Origin: Sinobaca qinghaiensis
GTDB lineage: Bacteria > Bacillota > Bacilli > Bacillales > Marinococcaceae
Direction: 5' to 3'
NCBI RefSeq assembly: GCF_003610495.1
Contig: NZ_RAPK01000009.1
Span: 1-64,000 of the forward strand
DNA: 64,000 bases
The stretch's first letter is position 1, and each line of letters begins with the position of its first letter. Made by a program: the position numbers and the translations under genes. The notes under the pieces were generated by a model, which searched no databases, was not told the DNA's origin, and saw only the letters and a program-made list of their open reading frames with translations. This document shows, piece by piece, positions 13,992 to 24,208 of this stretch.

Positions 13992-15701
13992 ATGTTTACC
14001 GTAAAAGATGTAATGGCTCTTCCTGTAATGGATCAATCTCTCCTGCTGACAGCTTATGAAGCAAGTAAACAAAATCAGGTGGAATGGGTATCTATTATTG
14101 AAGCCCCTGTGGAGGATTTTGTCCGGAAAAATGAAGTTGTGCTGACGACCGGCATTGGCTACAAAGACCAAATAAGTCAACTGCTTACATTTGTAAAGGA
14201 AGTAAAAGAAGCCGGTGCCGCTGCGCTGATTGTCTCTATCGGACATTACATACCACAGCTGCCCGAACCTGTCATATCCTACTGCAGCGAACAGAAATTC
14301 CCTCTCGTTCAGCTGCCTTGGGATGTTCGTTTCAGTGAAGTAACCCAGCAGATCTCTTCTGCTCTTAACCAGGAAGAACGCGATGCCGTTAAACGGTCTG
14401 ACAGCATCCGCAAAGAACTGCTTGAAATTGTGCTGCGCGGGGAAGGCCTCGGAGAAATCACGTCTTATCTCCAGAAGCAGTTGGACATGCCGGTAATTGT
14501 TACCGACCGCCGGGGGCGTTTTAAACACCAGACACGAAATGCAGAAAGACTTAAATCTCTTTGGAATGATTACCTTCTTAACCAGGGAGACCCTCTTTCT
14601 TATTCATATGAAGATGGGGTGGAAACAAGGTCGCTTCCAAGCAACATGCACTGGATCAGTACACCCCAATCCAGTATTCTGCAGCTGACGGTGCAGACCG
14701 CACGGGAAATTCAGGGATTTATTTTAATTCAATGGCCGAGTAAAGGAATAAAAGCAGAAAAAGAACTTCTTGACCACCTTATTCTTTTAGAACATGCAGC
14801 AACAACATCTGCGCTTTGTTTTCTTCATGACCAGACAGCATTGGAAACCGAGCTTCGCTTAAAGGATGACTTTGTCTGGAGTCTGGCAAAAGGTACTTTT
14901 GAATCCCTGGACGATACGCTATCCCGGGCAAAGTCTCTTCATTATGATCTGGATACAGATTATTTATGTCTGATTGCCAAGCCGGAAAACAGCCAGCCTT
15001 ACCCGCACGACAATCACGCTTCCCACTCTTATTCCAACTGGCTGCGCACCATTGGGGATATTCTCGAAGAAGAAACGTATCACGCCGGACGAACGATGAA
15101 TATAAAAACGATGAGCACGTTTCAAAAAGAAGAGTTGATCATTTTTGTGGAACTATTTACCGAGAAAAGCATTGAAACGGCTTACCCTTTTATTGACCTG
15201 CTGCAGTACCGGCTTGAACAAAAAAACCCCCAGGCCATAGTATCCTGGGGGGTGGCAAAAACATATGGGCGCTACTGCTTTAATGTCAGCTTCCAGGAAG
15301 CAAAGGCTGCGCTTGATATTGGACATGCCCATAAAGAGAAAGGGTTTATCAGTACATTCGCTGATACCCGTTTTGACCGGGCCTTGTTTGCCATGACGGA
15401 AAATGAGGAACTCGAAGAGATTACCGAAATTACGATTGCCCCTTTACGTAAATATTCCAAAGAAAGAGGAATCGACCTCGTTCACACCTTTGTCGTCTAC
15501 AACCAGCACAAAGGAAATGTCAGCCAGACAGCCCGGGCGTTGAACCTTCACCGCCAGTCTCTTTTGTACCGGTTAAAAAAAATTGAAAACCTTACCGGCT
15601 GCAGTCTGGATGACTCTGATGAACTATTTCTAATTGATCTATCCGTAAGGCTCCACATGCTCCGATCCGGTACACCCTACGGCTATTCCTCATTTCACTA
15701 A
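13992..15701 (+). CDS. PucR-family transcriptional regulator
   Basis: Three-part regulator of about 569 residues. The N-terminal PucR ligand-sensing domain begins MFTVKDVMALPVMDQS and continues with ENEVVLTTGIG-like and GHYIPQLPEPVI segments; a central GGDEF-like region follows (around VSWGVAKTYGRYCF); the C-terminal helix-turn-helix reads NVSQTARALNLHRQSLLYRL. PucR proteins usually activate neighbouring nitrogen- or purine-type catabolic genes in response to an intermediate. It is divergent from the ectoine-type operon and shares its upstream region, so that operon is the obvious target. ATG 13992-13994 is chosen for GGGGGTGA just upstream; a longer in-frame reading has no ribosome site. Its stop overlaps the converging kapB stop by four bases. 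Confidence 0.85.
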   Translation: MFTVKDVMALPVMDQSLLLTAYEASKQNQVEWVSIIEAPVEDFVRKNEVVLTTGIGYKDQISQLLTFVKEVKEAGAAALIVSIGHYIPQLPEPVISYCSEQKFPLVQLPWDVRFSEVTQQISSALNQEERDAVKRSDSIRKELLEIVLRGEGLGEITSYLQKQLDMPVIVTDRRGRFKHQTRNAERLKSLWNDYLLNQGDPLSYSYEDGVETRSLPSNMHWISTPQSSILQLTVQTAREIQGFILIQWPSKGIKAEKELLDHLILLEHAATTSALCFLHDQTALETELRLKDDFVWSLAKGTFESLDDTLSRAKSLHYDLDTDYLCLIAKPENSQPYPHDNHASHSYSNWLRTIGDILEEETYHAGRTMNIKTMSTFQKEELIIFVELFTEKSIETAYPFIDLLQYRLEQKNPQAIVSWGVAKTYGRYCFNVSFQEAKAALDIGHAHKEKGFISTFADTRFDRALFAMTENEELEEITEITIAPLRKYSKERGIDLVHTFVVYNQHKGNVSQTARALNLHRQSLLYRLKKIENLTGCSLDDSDELFLIDLSVRLHMLRSGTPYGYSSFH

Positions 15702-16066
15702 AACTTATAATCTTCGGCTGCTTTCTGCAGTGTTTCCAGAGACTTCTTATCAAAAGAGGTCTCTTTGTTTTCCAATTCCTGAAAGTAGGTATTATATGCC
15801 TGCTTTAACGTTTCATTATAGCTCCGGCCGCTCAGTTCCGCCTCTTTAACCATTGCGGTGGGAATCCAGACTTTTTCAAATTCTGCCAGTGCCTTACGCT
15901 CATGAAACATCGCTACGTCCACTTGATTTGGATTATGCAGATCCCCCTGTTTCGGGTGCTTAAGCACTTCCCGTACTTTAATTAATGATTTATCGTTCTT
16001 TTCTTCTATTTTCTCTCCGATGTATACACCTGTTTTATATGGCACTCGGACAACTGCTGTTTCCAT
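15698..16066 (-). CDS. kapB: Kinase-associated protein KapB
   Basis: KapB promotes sporulation initiation by helping the phosphorelay kinase KinB in B. subtilis. This 122-residue protein has the family block YKTGVYIGE near the N-terminus and VLKHPKQGDLHNPNQVDV followed by FHERKAL, then a helical C-terminal half. B. subtilis KapB is described as a lipoprotein, but there is no lipobox or signal peptide here, so it looks cytosolic. ATG follows GGAGGAA. A 74-residue membrane protein is encoded 30 bases upstream on the same strand and is likely co-transcribed. No kinB or kapD is seen in the window. Confidence 0.88.
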   Translation of the reverse strand: METAVVRVPYKTGVYIGEKIEEKNDKSLIKVREVLKHPKQGDLHNPNQVDVAMFHERKALAEFEKVWIPTAMVKEAELSGRSYNETLKQAYNTYFQELENKETSFDKKSLETLQKAAEDYKF

Positions 16067-16096
16067 AATAGTTATTCCTCCAATGTATTATATGTT

Positions 16097-16321
16097 TCAG
16101 CCCCCGGGGGTGATCAGCACAAACCAATGCCAGAGCCTCTCAGACCATGGGGTTAACGTGTCGTCGGCTATTGGGCGCAGACTGCTTAATCCAAATAGGT
16201 CATCTGCGACTATAATGGCAAACGAAAGCATAACGGTAATAATGGTTGCCGTAAGAATTAATACAATCACCGCAGCATAAACGGCCAGTATTCTAAGTAG
16301 GATTTTCCATGCTTTTTTCAT
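16097..16321 (-). CDS. Small membrane protein upstream of kapB
   Basis: Not recognised. The 74-residue product has one long hydrophobic stretch (about residues 8-40, LLRILAVYAAVIVLILTATI onward) after a short basic N-terminus, then a polar outside-type tail with several Trp (TPWSERLWHWF). This fits one long or two short membrane helices. The ribosome site AGAGGGAAAAG precedes the ATG. It shares an operon with kapB, so a membrane anchor or partner role in the KapB pathway is possible but unsupported by sequence. Confidence 0.6.
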   Translation of the reverse strand: MKKAWKILLRILAVYAAVIVLILTATIITVMLSFAIIVADDLFGLSSLRPIADDTLTPWSERLWHWFVLITPGG

Positions 16322-16410
16322 CTTTTCCCTCTTTTATTGATGTGTTTCATCCATCTTAACAAAGTCCAGCCGAAAAATCACTTTTAATATGGTTTGTGAA
16401 ATTATAAAAA

Positions 16411-16456
16411 GGTATAAAAGAAAACCCCCGGGCTGACCGGGGATTTCTTTTATACC
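16411..16456 (-). terminator. Long terminator hairpin overlapping the gltD stop
   Basis: Arms GGTATAAAAGAAA (16411-16423) and TTTCTTTTATACC (16444-16456) are exact inverses, enclosing a GC core (CCCCGG/CCGGGG). On the minus strand the core is followed by a T-rich arm. The outer arm includes the TAA stop of gltD (16450-16452). Confidence 0.85.
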
Positions 16457-17934
16457 AAATTAGTAGCACCCATCAAATATCTATCGCATTCTCTTGCTGC
16501 TTCACGGCCTTCGTTAATAGCCCAGACGACAAGGCTCTGGCCCCGTCTGCTGTCGCCGGCTGCGAACACGCCTTCACGGCTTGTTGCATATTTACCGTAT
16601 TCCGCTTTAATATTGCTGCGGCTGTCGGTTTCTACTTTCATGTCTTTTAAGATCTCCTGCTCGGGACCGGTAAAGCCCACGGCAAGAAGTATAAGTTCAG
16701 CTTTCCAGACACGTTCAGTGTTGGGAATTTCTGTACGGATTTTTTCTCCGTCTTTCCATTCCGTTTTTACGTCAATGGTATGAAGCTCTTTCACATTTCC
16801 ATTTTCATCGCCGACAAATTTCTTTGTCATAACTTTATACGCACGCGGATCGTCTCCAAATACAGCTTCTGCTTCTTTATGTGCATCTTCTTTACTATGC
16901 ACAATTGGATAAAGAGGCCACGGATTATCTTCTTTTCTTTCCTCATCTTTTTGCACATTAATGTCAAATTGGGTAAGAGAAGCACAGCCGTGACGCAGCG
17001 ATGTAGTTATACAGTCCGCTCCAGTGTCACCGCCTCCGATTACGATTACATTCTTATTTTCTGCATTAATGTAATTTTCGTCTGAATACTCGGAATCAAG
17101 CAGTGATTTCGTGTTCTGGCGGAGAAAATCCATAGCATAATGAATTCCTTTCAGGTCATTCCCTTCAGCCGGTACATCACGGTGTACTTGAGCGCCTGTG
17201 CACAAAATCACGGAATCATAGTCATTGTTTAATTGATCCGAAGAAATATCTTTACCAATTTCTACGCTTGTCCGGAATTCAATGCCTTCTTCCCGCATAA
17301 TATTTAACCTGCGGTTGACGACATGAAAAGGAAGCTTCACATCAGGGATACCATATGTGAGCAAACCACCGATCCGATCGTCTTTTTCAAAGACAGTCAC
17401 TGAGTGACCGGCTTTATTAAGCTGGGCTGCAGCAGAAAGTCCTGCCGGACCCGATCCAATAACGGCTACTTTTTTTCCGGTTCTTTTCTCGGGAAGCTGT
17501 GGTTTTATCCAGCCTTCTTTAAAACCTTTTTCTACAATTTGAAACTCTATAGATTTAATGGAAACAGGATCATCGCTGATTGCCACCGTACAGGAACCTT
17601 CGCACGGGGCCGGACAGACTCTTCCGGTGAATTCGGGAAAATTGTTTGTTTTATGAAGTCTAATCAGGGCTTCTTTCCATTTTCCGCGGTAGACCAGGTC
17701 GTTCCACTCCGGAATAAGATTGTATACCGGGCAGCCTATATCACCGGAACCGGGCATAGACGTACCTGTCTGGCAAAAAGGAACTGCACAGTCCATACAA
17801 CGGGCTGCCTGCTTTTCCACTTTTTCTTCAGGCATGATAATCGTAAACTCCTGCCAGTTTTTCACTCTGGCAAGCGGATCTCTCTTTGATGGAGTCTCTC
17901 TCTTATACTCCATAAATCCAGTAGGTTTCCCCAT
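16450..17934 (-). CDS. gltD: Glutamate synthase, small (NADPH) subunit
   Basis: Feeds electrons from NADPH through FAD and two [4Fe-4S] clusters to the large subunit, which turns glutamine plus 2-oxoglutarate into two glutamates. The N-terminal cysteine motifs (CMDCAVPFC and CPAPCEGSC) hold the clusters; Rossmann motifs [10 protein letters not shown] and GGGDTGADC bind FAD and NADPH; the ending [17 protein letters not shown] is typical. Length 494 matches the B. subtilis subunit (called GltB there). ATG 17932-17934 is preferred because GGAGTG lies eight bases upstream; an ATG six codons earlier has no such site. It follows the large subunit by about 85 bases on the same strand and ends in a strong terminator. 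Confidence 0.97.
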   Translation of the reverse strand: MGKPTGFMEYKRETPSKRDPLARVKNWQEFTIIMPEEKVEKQAARCMDCAVPFCQTGTSMPGSGDIGCPVYNLIPEWNDLVYRGKWKEALIRLHKTNNFPEFTGRVCPAPCEGSCTVAISDDPVSIKSIEFQIVEKGFKEGWIKPQLPEKRTGKKVAVIGSGPAGLSAAAQLNKAGHSVTVFEKDDRIGGLLTYGIPDVKLPFHVVNRRLNIMREEGIEFRTSVEIGKDISSDQLNNDYDSVILCTGAQVHRDVPAEGNDLKGIHYAMDFLRQNTKSLLDSEYSDENYINAENKNVIVIGGGDTGADCITTSLRHGCASLTQFDINVQKDEERKEDNPWPLYPIVHSKEDAHKEAEAVFGDDPRAYKVMTKKFVGDENGNVKELHTIDVKTEWKDGEKIRTEIPNTERVWKAELILLAVGFTGPEQEILKDMKVETDSRSNIKAEYGKYATSREGVFAAGDSRRGQSLVVWAINEGREAARECDRYLMGATNLV

Positions 17935-18018
17935 TTCCTTCACTCCAGACATTCTTTTCTATTAAACCTATGTGTTAAGACAAGGGAAGAAAAACCATCT
18001 TCCCCTTCAGCTGTCTTA

Positions 18019-21000
18019 TTAGTTTTTTCCTGCTTCCGCCTTGCTGAGTTTGCTTTCATCAAAAGCCTGCATGATTGCTTCCTGTTCATCAAGACCACTG
18101 TTTTTAGCTTTTGCGATAAAGGACAGCATCTGTTTGAAATCATGAGGAATCACTTTGACAAATGCATTTACTTTATTGTCCCAGTCCTGAAGAATGCTAT
18201 CAGCAAGGGCACTGTCTGTATACTTAAGGTGATTTTCCACCAGCTGCTTTAATTCGTTTTTATCTTCATCGCTTTCGACCTTCTCGAGGTGAACCATTTC
18301 TGTATTGCAGTGCGTTTCAAAATGGCCGTCCGTATCAAGGGCGTACGCCACTCCTCCGGACATACCCGCTGCAAAGTTTCTGCCGCACGTGCCGAGGTTT
18401 ACGACCACTCCTCCGGTCATGTACTCACAGCCGTGGTCTCCCACACCTTCAACGACTACTTTTATACCGCTGTTTCTAACAGCAAATCGTTCGCCCGCCA
18501 TACCGCGGACATATGCTTCTCCTGAAGTAGCTCCGTAAAAGGTCGTATTTCCAATAATAATGTTTTCTTCAGCAGCAAACGTTGCCTCATCAGGTGGTAC
18601 TACCGTTATCTTTCCACCGGACAAACCTTTGCCGATATAGTCATTGGCATCCCCAATTAGATTCAGCGTCATTCCTTTTGGCACAAAAGCACCAAAGCTC
18701 TGACCTGCGGAGCCTTTAAAGGTAAAGCGGATCGTGTCATCCGGCAGGCCTGCGCTTCCGTACCGCTTCGTCAATTCACTGCCGACAATCGTTCCGGCCA
18801 CCCGGTCCGTATTCTGAATAGCAAACTCTCCAAATACCGGCTCACCGCTTTCAAGAGCGGGTTCTGCCGCTTTCATGAGCGTTGTGCGGTCAAGCGATAC
18901 ATCAAGGGAATGATCCTGCTTAATGGTTCCAAAATGCTTGGACTGATCCAGCTTTCTTGGACGGTACAGCAGATTGGTTAAATCAACCGTTTTTGCCTTC
19001 CAGTTGTCTACTTCCTGTTTTTGTTCCAGAAGATCCGTGCGCCCTACCATTTCATCGATGGTTTTAAAACCAAGCTCTGCCATGATTTCACGCATTTCTT
19101 CCGCTACAAATTCCATAAAGTTCACTACATCATCCGGAGTACCCATAAACTTCTTGCGAAGCTCCGGGTTCTGCGTAGCTACACCGACCGGACATGTATC
19201 AAGGTGACAGACTCTCATAATAATACATCCAAGTACGACAAGCGGAGCGGTTGAAAATGCATACTCTTCTGCACCGAGAAGAGTCGCGATCGCTACATCT
19301 CTTCCTGTCATAAGCTTTCCATCAGTTTCTACGGTTATGCGGTCGCGGAGGTTATTAAGAACAAGCGTCTGATGTGTTTCAGCCAGTCCGATTTCCCATG
19401 GAAGCCCGGTGTGCTTGAGGCTCGTTCTCGCTGCCGCACCCGTTCCTCCATCATAGCCGCTGATTACGAGGTGGTCGGCGCGTCCCTTTGCAACACCTGC
19501 AGCAATCGTTCCGACTCCCGTTCCCGACACAAGCTTTACGCTCACACGCGCTTCAGGATTGGCATTTTTTAAATCATGTATCAGCTCCGCCAGATCTTCA
19601 ATCGAATATATATCATGGTGCGGAGGTGGAGAAATCAGACCTACTCCGGCCGTCGTTCCACGTACCTCTGCGACCCATGGATACACTTTATTACCAGGAA
19701 GCTGACCGCCTTCACCAGGTTTAGCGCCCTGGGCAATCTTGATCTGGATTTCATCAGCATTAACAAGATAATGACTCGTAACACCAAATCTTCCGGAGGC
19801 AACCTGCTTGATCGCGCTTCGTTTTAAGTCTCCATTTTCTTCCGCCGTAAAGCGCTTCGGGTTTTCCCCGCCTTCACCTGTGTTGGATTTCCCTCCAATT
19901 CGGTTCATTGCAATAGCAAGCGCTTCATGGGCTTCTTCAGATATTGATCCAAAAGACATGGCGCCTGTTTTAAATCGTTTTACGATATTGGATACCGGCT
20001 CTACCTCATCAATAGAAATGGGATCAAGACCGTTCTTTTTGAAAGCAAGCAGCCCGCGCAGGGTCGTTTGTTCTTTTTCCTGCTTATCAATAGCATCTGA
20101 ATACTTTTTGAATAATTTATAGTCTTTTCGCTTCGTAGCATGCTGCAGCATATGAATCGTATGCGGATTGTACTGGTGCGGCTCGCCGTTTCTTCTCCAC
20201 TGCAGATCATCCCCGGGATCAAGCGTTTTATCCTGCCCTGCAAGGTCTGTGTAGGCACGGCGGTGGCGCATCATTACTTCTTCACCAATCATATCAAGCG
20301 TGACGCCGCCGATTCGGGAAGGCGTCCAGGTGAAGTAGTCATCTATTACCTGTGTATCAATACCAACAGCTTCAAATATCTGGGCGCCGCGGTAGCTTTG
20401 GATGGTGGATATGCCCATTTTGGACAATACTTTCATTACACCTTTTGTTACTGCTTTAATATATGTCTGCACCGACTCTACGTAAGATGTATCTTCCATC
20501 AGACCATCTCTAACCATAGCGTCAAGTGAATCAAAAACTAAATAAGGATTAATTGCTTCTGCTCCGTAACCAAGAAGCACGGCAAAATGATGGACTTCTC
20601 TCGGTTCTGCTGATTCCACCACAAGGCTGACCTGTGTGCGCAGGCCGTTTCGGATCAAATGATGATGCAGGCTGGACAAGGCAAGCAGAGCCGGAATCGG
20701 CGCATAATTTTTGTTAACATCCCTGTCACTCAATATAAGCACGGTAGCTCCCTGCTCAACCGCACGGTCTGCGGCATGGAACAATCTGTCTAAAGCCGGT
20801 TTCAGGCCTCTGGCTCCTTTTTTGCTTTTAAAGACCATAGAAAGCGTGACCGATTTTAAGCCTTCTCTCTTATTAGAGCGCAGCTTCGCCAAATCTTCGT
20901 TATTAATGAAAGGCGTCTTCAAATAAAGATGTCTTGCACTTTCCGGTTCTGGATGAAGCAGATTTCCCTGGCGTCCAATCGAAGTGCCTACTGCCGTTAC

Positions 21001-22611
21001 CAGTTCTTCACGTATCGCATCAATAGGCGGGTTCGTCACCTGGGCGAACAGCTGTTTGAAATAATTGTATAAAAGCTGCGGACGTTTAGAAAGTACCGCC
21101 AGCGGGGAATCGTAACCCATAGAACCTACAGGATCTGCACCCTCCAGCGCCATCGGCTTGATCATTTTTTCCATTTCTTCATACGTATAGCCGAAAGCCA
21201 GCTGTTTTGTTTCAAGCTGTTCAAAGTCTGTATTGTAGACCTCACGGCTTTCCAGTACATCTTCCAGGTCGACCATGTGTTCTTCGACCCACTGCTTATA
21301 AGGCTTTTCTGAAGCGATTTCGTGCTTGATCTCCTCATCCGGAATGATTCTGCCTTCCTGCATATCAACAAGAAGCATCTGGCCTGGATGAAGCCTTTCT
21401 TTATACAGTACATCCTCAGGCTCGATATCGAGCACACCAACTTCGGAAGACATTAAAATGTGGTCATCTTTTGTTACATAATACCGGGCAGGACGGAGTC
21501 CATTCCGGTCCAGACAGGCCCCAACCTGCCTGCCGTCGGTATATGCTATGGCAGTTGGGCCGTCCCACGGCTCCATCAGCGTGCTGTGAAACTGGTAAAA
21601 CGCTTTTTTCTCTTCGCTGATTGAAGCATCATTCTGCCAAGGCTCCGGAATCATCATCATTGCTGCATGAGGCATTCTGCGGCCGGCAAGCGTTAAAAAT
21701 TCAAACGCATTGTCAAACATCGCCGAGTCGCTTCCGCTTTGATCAATAACAGGTATTTTATTAATATCCTTTTCAAATACTTCTGAACGGAAAATGGCTT
21801 CTCTCGCGTGCATCCAGTTTACGTTTCCTTTAATCGTGTTAATTTCGCCGTTATGAATTAAATAACGGTTCGGGTGGGCTCTTTCCCAGCTCGGAAATGT
21901 ATTCGTTGAAAAACGCGAGTGTACAAGAGCTACCGCTGTATCAAACGCCGGATTGGAAATATCCAGATAAAATTCTTTTACCTGCGCTGTTGTAAGCATC
22001 CCTTTATATACAATGGTCTGGGAGGAAAAGCTCGCGAAATAGAAAGCGTCGTTTTCCTGAAGTCCATTATGAGCTTCGTCTTCGCTGCGTTTGCGTATAA
22101 TATACAGCGCCCGTTCAAAGGCTTTTCTGCTTTTAATGTGGTCAGGCCGTTTAACAAATACCTGACGGATCGCCGGCATTGCTTTTAAAGCAGCTTTTCC
22201 GAGGGTGCTGTCATCAAATGGAACGTCTCTCCATCCCAGAAGCTCTGCACCCTCCTGGCTGATTATATCTTCCACCTGCTGCTCACACTGACGGCGTCTC
22301 GAGGAATCATTGGATAAAAAGGCCATGCCTACTCCGTAAAAACCTTCTTCCGGAAGAGTAAACCCTAATTCCGCCTCTTCTTTAAAGAAACGGTGCGGCA
22401 CCTGCAGCAGGACACCTGCTCCGTCCCCTGTATTCGGCTCATCCCCCTGGCCGCCTCTATGTTCAAGATTTCTTAAGATCTGCATCGCTTTTTCTATTAT
22501 ATCGTGCGACCTTTTTCCTTTAATATTTGCAAGAAAACCAATACCACAGTTATCATGCTCAAATTGAGAGTCGTAAAGACCCTCCCTCCGTGAATATACA
22601 GGCTTTGTCAT
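18019..22611 (-). CDS. gltB: Glutamate synthase, large subunit
   Basis: The main catalytic subunit of NADPH-GOGAT (called GltA in B. subtilis). A short 21-residue propeptide precedes Cys22 in HDNCGIGF, the N-terminal nucleophile of the glutaminase domain, exposed by cleavage. HRGGQG and [15 protein letters not shown] belong to that domain. The FMN synthase domain has the [3Fe-4S] pattern [12 protein letters not shown] near residue 1140, and the C-terminal GXGXG beta-helix domain ends the protein. Length 1530, standard. ATG 22609-22611 follows GGAGAGG. No gltC activator is adjacent, unlike B. subtilis; a promoter and a cre-like site are seen upstream. Confidence 0.97.
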   Translation of the reverse strand: MTKPVYSRREGLYDSQFEHDNCGIGFLANIKGKRSHDIIEKAMQILRNLEHRGGQGDEPNTGDGAGVLLQVPHRFFKEEAELGFTLPEEGFYGVGMAFLSNDSSRRRQCEQQVEDIISQEGAELLGWRDVPFDDSTLGKAALKAMPAIRQVFVKRPDHIKSRKAFERALYIIRKRSEDEAHNGLQENDAFYFASFSSQTIVYKGMLTTAQVKEFYLDISNPAFDTAVALVHSRFSTNTFPSWERAHPNRYLIHNGEINTIKGNVNWMHAREAIFRSEVFEKDINKIPVIDQSGSDSAMFDNAFEFLTLAGRRMPHAAMMMIPEPWQNDASISEEKKAFYQFHSTLMEPWDGPTAIAYTDGRQVGACLDRNGLRPARYYVTKDDHILMSSEVGVLDIEPEDVLYKERLHPGQMLLVDMQEGRIIPDEEIKHEIASEKPYKQWVEEHMVDLEDVLESREVYNTDFEQLETKQLAFGYTYEEMEKMIKPMALEGADPVGSMGYDSPLAVLSKRPQLLYNYFKQLFAQVTNPPIDAIREELVTAVGTSIGRQGNLLHPEPESARHLYLKTPFINNEDLAKLRSNKREGLKSVTLSMVFKSKKGARGLKPALDRLFHAADRAVEQGATVLILSDRDVNKNYAPIPALLALSSLHHHLIRNGLRTQVSLVVESAEPREVHHFAVLLGYGAEAINPYLVFDSLDAMVRDGLMEDTSYVESVQTYIKAVTKGVMKVLSKMGISTIQSYRGAQIFEAVGIDTQVIDDYFTWTPSRIGGVTLDMIGEEVMMRHRRAYTDLAGQDKTLDPGDDLQWRRNGEPHQYNPHTIHMLQHATKRKDYKLFKKYSDAIDKQEKEQTTLRGLLAFKKNGLDPISIDEVEPVSNIVKRFKTGAMSFGSISEEAHEALAIAMNRIGGKSNTGEGGENPKRFTAEENGDLKRSAIKQVASGRFGVTSHYLVNADEIQIKIAQGAKPGEGGQLPGNKVYPWVAEVRGTTAGVGLISPPPHHDIYSIEDLAELIHDLKNANPEARVSVKLVSGTGVGTIAAGVAKGRADHLVISGYDGGTGAAARTSLKHTGLPWEIGLAETHQTLVLNNLRDRITVETDGKLMTGRDVAIATLLGAEEYAFSTAPLVVLGCIIMRVCHLDTCPVGVATQNPELRKKFMGTPDDVVNFMEFVAEEMREIMAELGFKTIDEMVGRTDLLEQKQEVDNWKAKTVDLTNLLYRPRKLDQSKHFGTIKQDHSLDVSLDRTTLMKAAEPALESGEPVFGEFAIQNTDRVAGTIVGSELTKRYGSAGLPDDTIRFTFKGSAGQSFGAFVPKGMTLNLIGDANDYIGKGLSGGKITVVPPDEATFAAEENIIIGNTTFYGATSGEAYVRGMAGERFAVRNSGIKVVVEGVGDHGCEYMTGGVVVNLGTCGRNFAAGMSGGVAYALDTDGHFETHCNTEMVHLEKVESDEDKNELKQLVENHLKYTDSALADSILQDWDNKVNAFVKVIPHDFKQMLSFIAKAKNSGLDEQEAIMQAFDESKLSKAEAGKN

Positions 22612-22671
22612 TGCCCTCTCCACCCCTCTGCTACTATATATAATTCAATTACTTCATATTTAATATACAAA

Positions 22672-22700
22672 AGCATATCATTTTTCTGACATTTCGGCAA
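22672..22700 (-). promoter_or_regulatory. Probable gltB promoter
   Basis: On the minus strand TTGCCG (22695-22700), 17 bases, TATGCT (22672-22677), about 60 bases before the gltB ATG. Confidence 0.5.
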
Positions 22701-22725
22701 ATTATTTCACATCGATAAAAAGTAT

Positions 22726-22739
22726 TGAAAACGCTTTCT
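22726..22739. promoter_or_regulatory. cre-like site upstream of the gltB promoter
   Basis: TGAAAACGCTTTCT matches the catabolite-responsive element consensus (TGWNANCGNTNWCA) at all but the last base. It lies about 25-40 bases upstream of the proposed -35 box, a position used for CcpA activation rather than roadblock. CcpA control is inferred. Confidence 0.45.
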
Positions 22740-22811
22740 TTCAGCGTTTAACAGAATCTTTCATTTATTCAATGAGTGTATAGTGATAAAGGTAGTTACA
22801 TAATTATACAG

Positions 22812-23585
22812 TCAGTTTTGATGGATATTTTCTGACGTAAACGAAATCGTCCGATCTTCTGCCCCATTTGCATCGTTGTTTACAAGACGTTCGGTTATTT
22901 CCACTCCGCCCTTATTATCCATTAACAAAATAGTTTGAGATCTTGTGCCGTATTCTTTCATTTTTATAAAAACCGAAGAAAGATTCTGTTCAAGTTCTTT
23001 CCCGACTCCTGTATCCGGAAGGTCTGACTGTTTGTATTTCCGTTCGCTTGATAGACAGGTAAACAACTCTTCTTTACTGATCTCACTGCGGGCAGCAGCC
23101 TCACCTACTCCTGATTTCAGCTCTTCCACTTTAGGCCACGGAGTGTTAAGCGCTGCATTGCTTAGCCCGTAAAGGCCCTGCTCAAGACGCTCTGGTTTCC
23201 GGCTGCTTTGATTGGAGTGATAATAAACCCCCTCAAGACTGCCTGCCAGCAGGTTATAACCGGAGTAGCGGCTGCTGCTCTGATGAAGCTTTTCTAAATA
23301 TGTTTCTAAATCATCCGCCTCCAGCGCTTCTTTCACGATGAAACCTCTGGACAGATCGCCTGGTTTTTCAAACGGGTTTCTTACATTCGTAACAAGAGCA
23401 AACCGACCGGCTTTTGTCACTCCCATCCAGGTGCCGCCGAGCTTTACATCTTTTCCTGCGATAATCGGCGAGTTCTCCCAGATATGAAGAGGCTCTGTCG
23501 GTCTTTCAAAAAATTCATCGCGGTTGGCAGCAATAATTAATGGATAGTCCGACCTCATATTATAGCTCATTGTTAATAAACACAT
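22812..23585 (-). CDS. NRDE-family (TANGO2-like) protein
   Basis: Member of the NRDE family, related to eukaryotic TANGO2, whose biochemical role is unresolved (Ntn-hydrolase-like fold predicted). The N-terminal Cys2 in MCLLTMSYN and the AANRDEFFERPT motif are the family signature; GGTWMGVTKAGRFALVTNVR follows, and ARSQTILL-like sequence (GTRSQTILLMD) appears near the C-terminus. Length 257 is standard. It starts 15 bases after the DUF2203 gene and is probably co-transcribed with it. No terminator is seen downstream. Confidence 0.88.
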   Translation of the reverse strand: MCLLTMSYNMRSDYPLIIAANRDEFFERPTEPLHIWENSPIIAGKDVKLGGTWMGVTKAGRFALVTNVRNPFEKPGDLSRGFIVKEALEADDLETYLEKLHQSSSRYSGYNLLAGSLEGVYYHSNQSSRKPERLEQGLYGLSNAALNTPWPKVEELKSGVGEAAARSEISKEELFTCLSSERKYKQSDLPDTGVGKELEQNLSSVFIKMKEYGTRSQTILLMDNKGGVEITERLVNNDANGAEDRTISFTSENIHQN

Positions 23586-23600
23586 GTGCTTCTCCCCTGC

Positions 23601-24011
23601 TCAGTCATCTATATAATTTACTTTTTTTCTTTTCCGGTACGTTTCAAAAACCCCGTGATAGTGTGCTATCTCGGTCTCTCCCTGCTTCCAGCATAAAAGA
23701 ACCGGAGCGCCGTCCATTCTGGCCGGAAAATCAACCAGGCCCTGATCGATGCTTTTTACAAAAATACTCTGTTTTTCCAGCTGTTTTATAAGCATTCGGG
23801 ACTGAAACTCCAGAAAATCAATTCCTGCTTCCAGTACAAACAGTTCTTCTTCTTTTGCTGCAGCGCTGATGAAACTTTCCTGCTTGAAACGCAGGCGTGA
23901 GGCAAGAAGCTCACGATACTCCAGCTGCAGCTCCTGGAGACCAGCCATCTCCTCAGTCAGGCCTTCCAGGGTTTTATTTGCCTCTTCAAGGGTAAAATAA
24001 TAGGAAAACAC
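23601..24011 (-). CDS. DUF2203 family protein
   Basis: Small soluble protein of 136 residues. It begins YYFTLEEANKTL, continues with a long charged coiled region (about residues 20-90), and ends with GLVDFPARMDGAPVLLCWKQGETEIAHYHG, which is the conserved end of DUF2203. Function is not established; conserved Cys and His near the C-terminus suggest a metal or cofactor site, which is inference. It is first in a two-gene operon with the NRDE protein and divergent from telA. Confidence 0.85.
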   Translation of the reverse strand: MFSYYFTLEEANKTLEGLTEEMAGLQELQLEYRELLASRLRFKQESFISAAAKEEELFVLEAGIDFLEFQSRMLIKQLEKQSIFVKSIDQGLVDFPARMDGAPVLLCWKQGETEIAHYHGVFETYRKRKKVNYIDD

Positions 24012-24150
24012 GTTAAACGCTCCTTTTTTTTAACAAACCGCTTTCTCTCTGTTTCTCAATGGTATTCCAAATGAAACGAGTGATGAGGTTAATCGTATCT
24101 AATAATGAGTAAAATAGGAAGTCATTTGCACACAGTTTCCGGCAAAATGA

Positions 24151-24156
24151 TATAAT
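24151..24156 (+). promoter_or_regulatory. Probable -10 box of telA
   Basis: Perfect TATAAT about 53 bases before the telA ATG. The best -35 candidate, TTGCAC at 24126-24131, is 19 bases away, longer than usual. Confidence 0.45.
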
Positions 24157-24208
24157 ATTTTCAATATAGACCAGTATGCTTTCGACCGAATCCAAAGGAG
24201 GATACAGA

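Noticed and set aside
6056-15701. Recently acquired genomic island
   Set aside because: Codon use and ribosome sites look like the rest of the window, and no flanking repeats, tRNA or integrase mark boundaries; age of acquisition cannot be judged.
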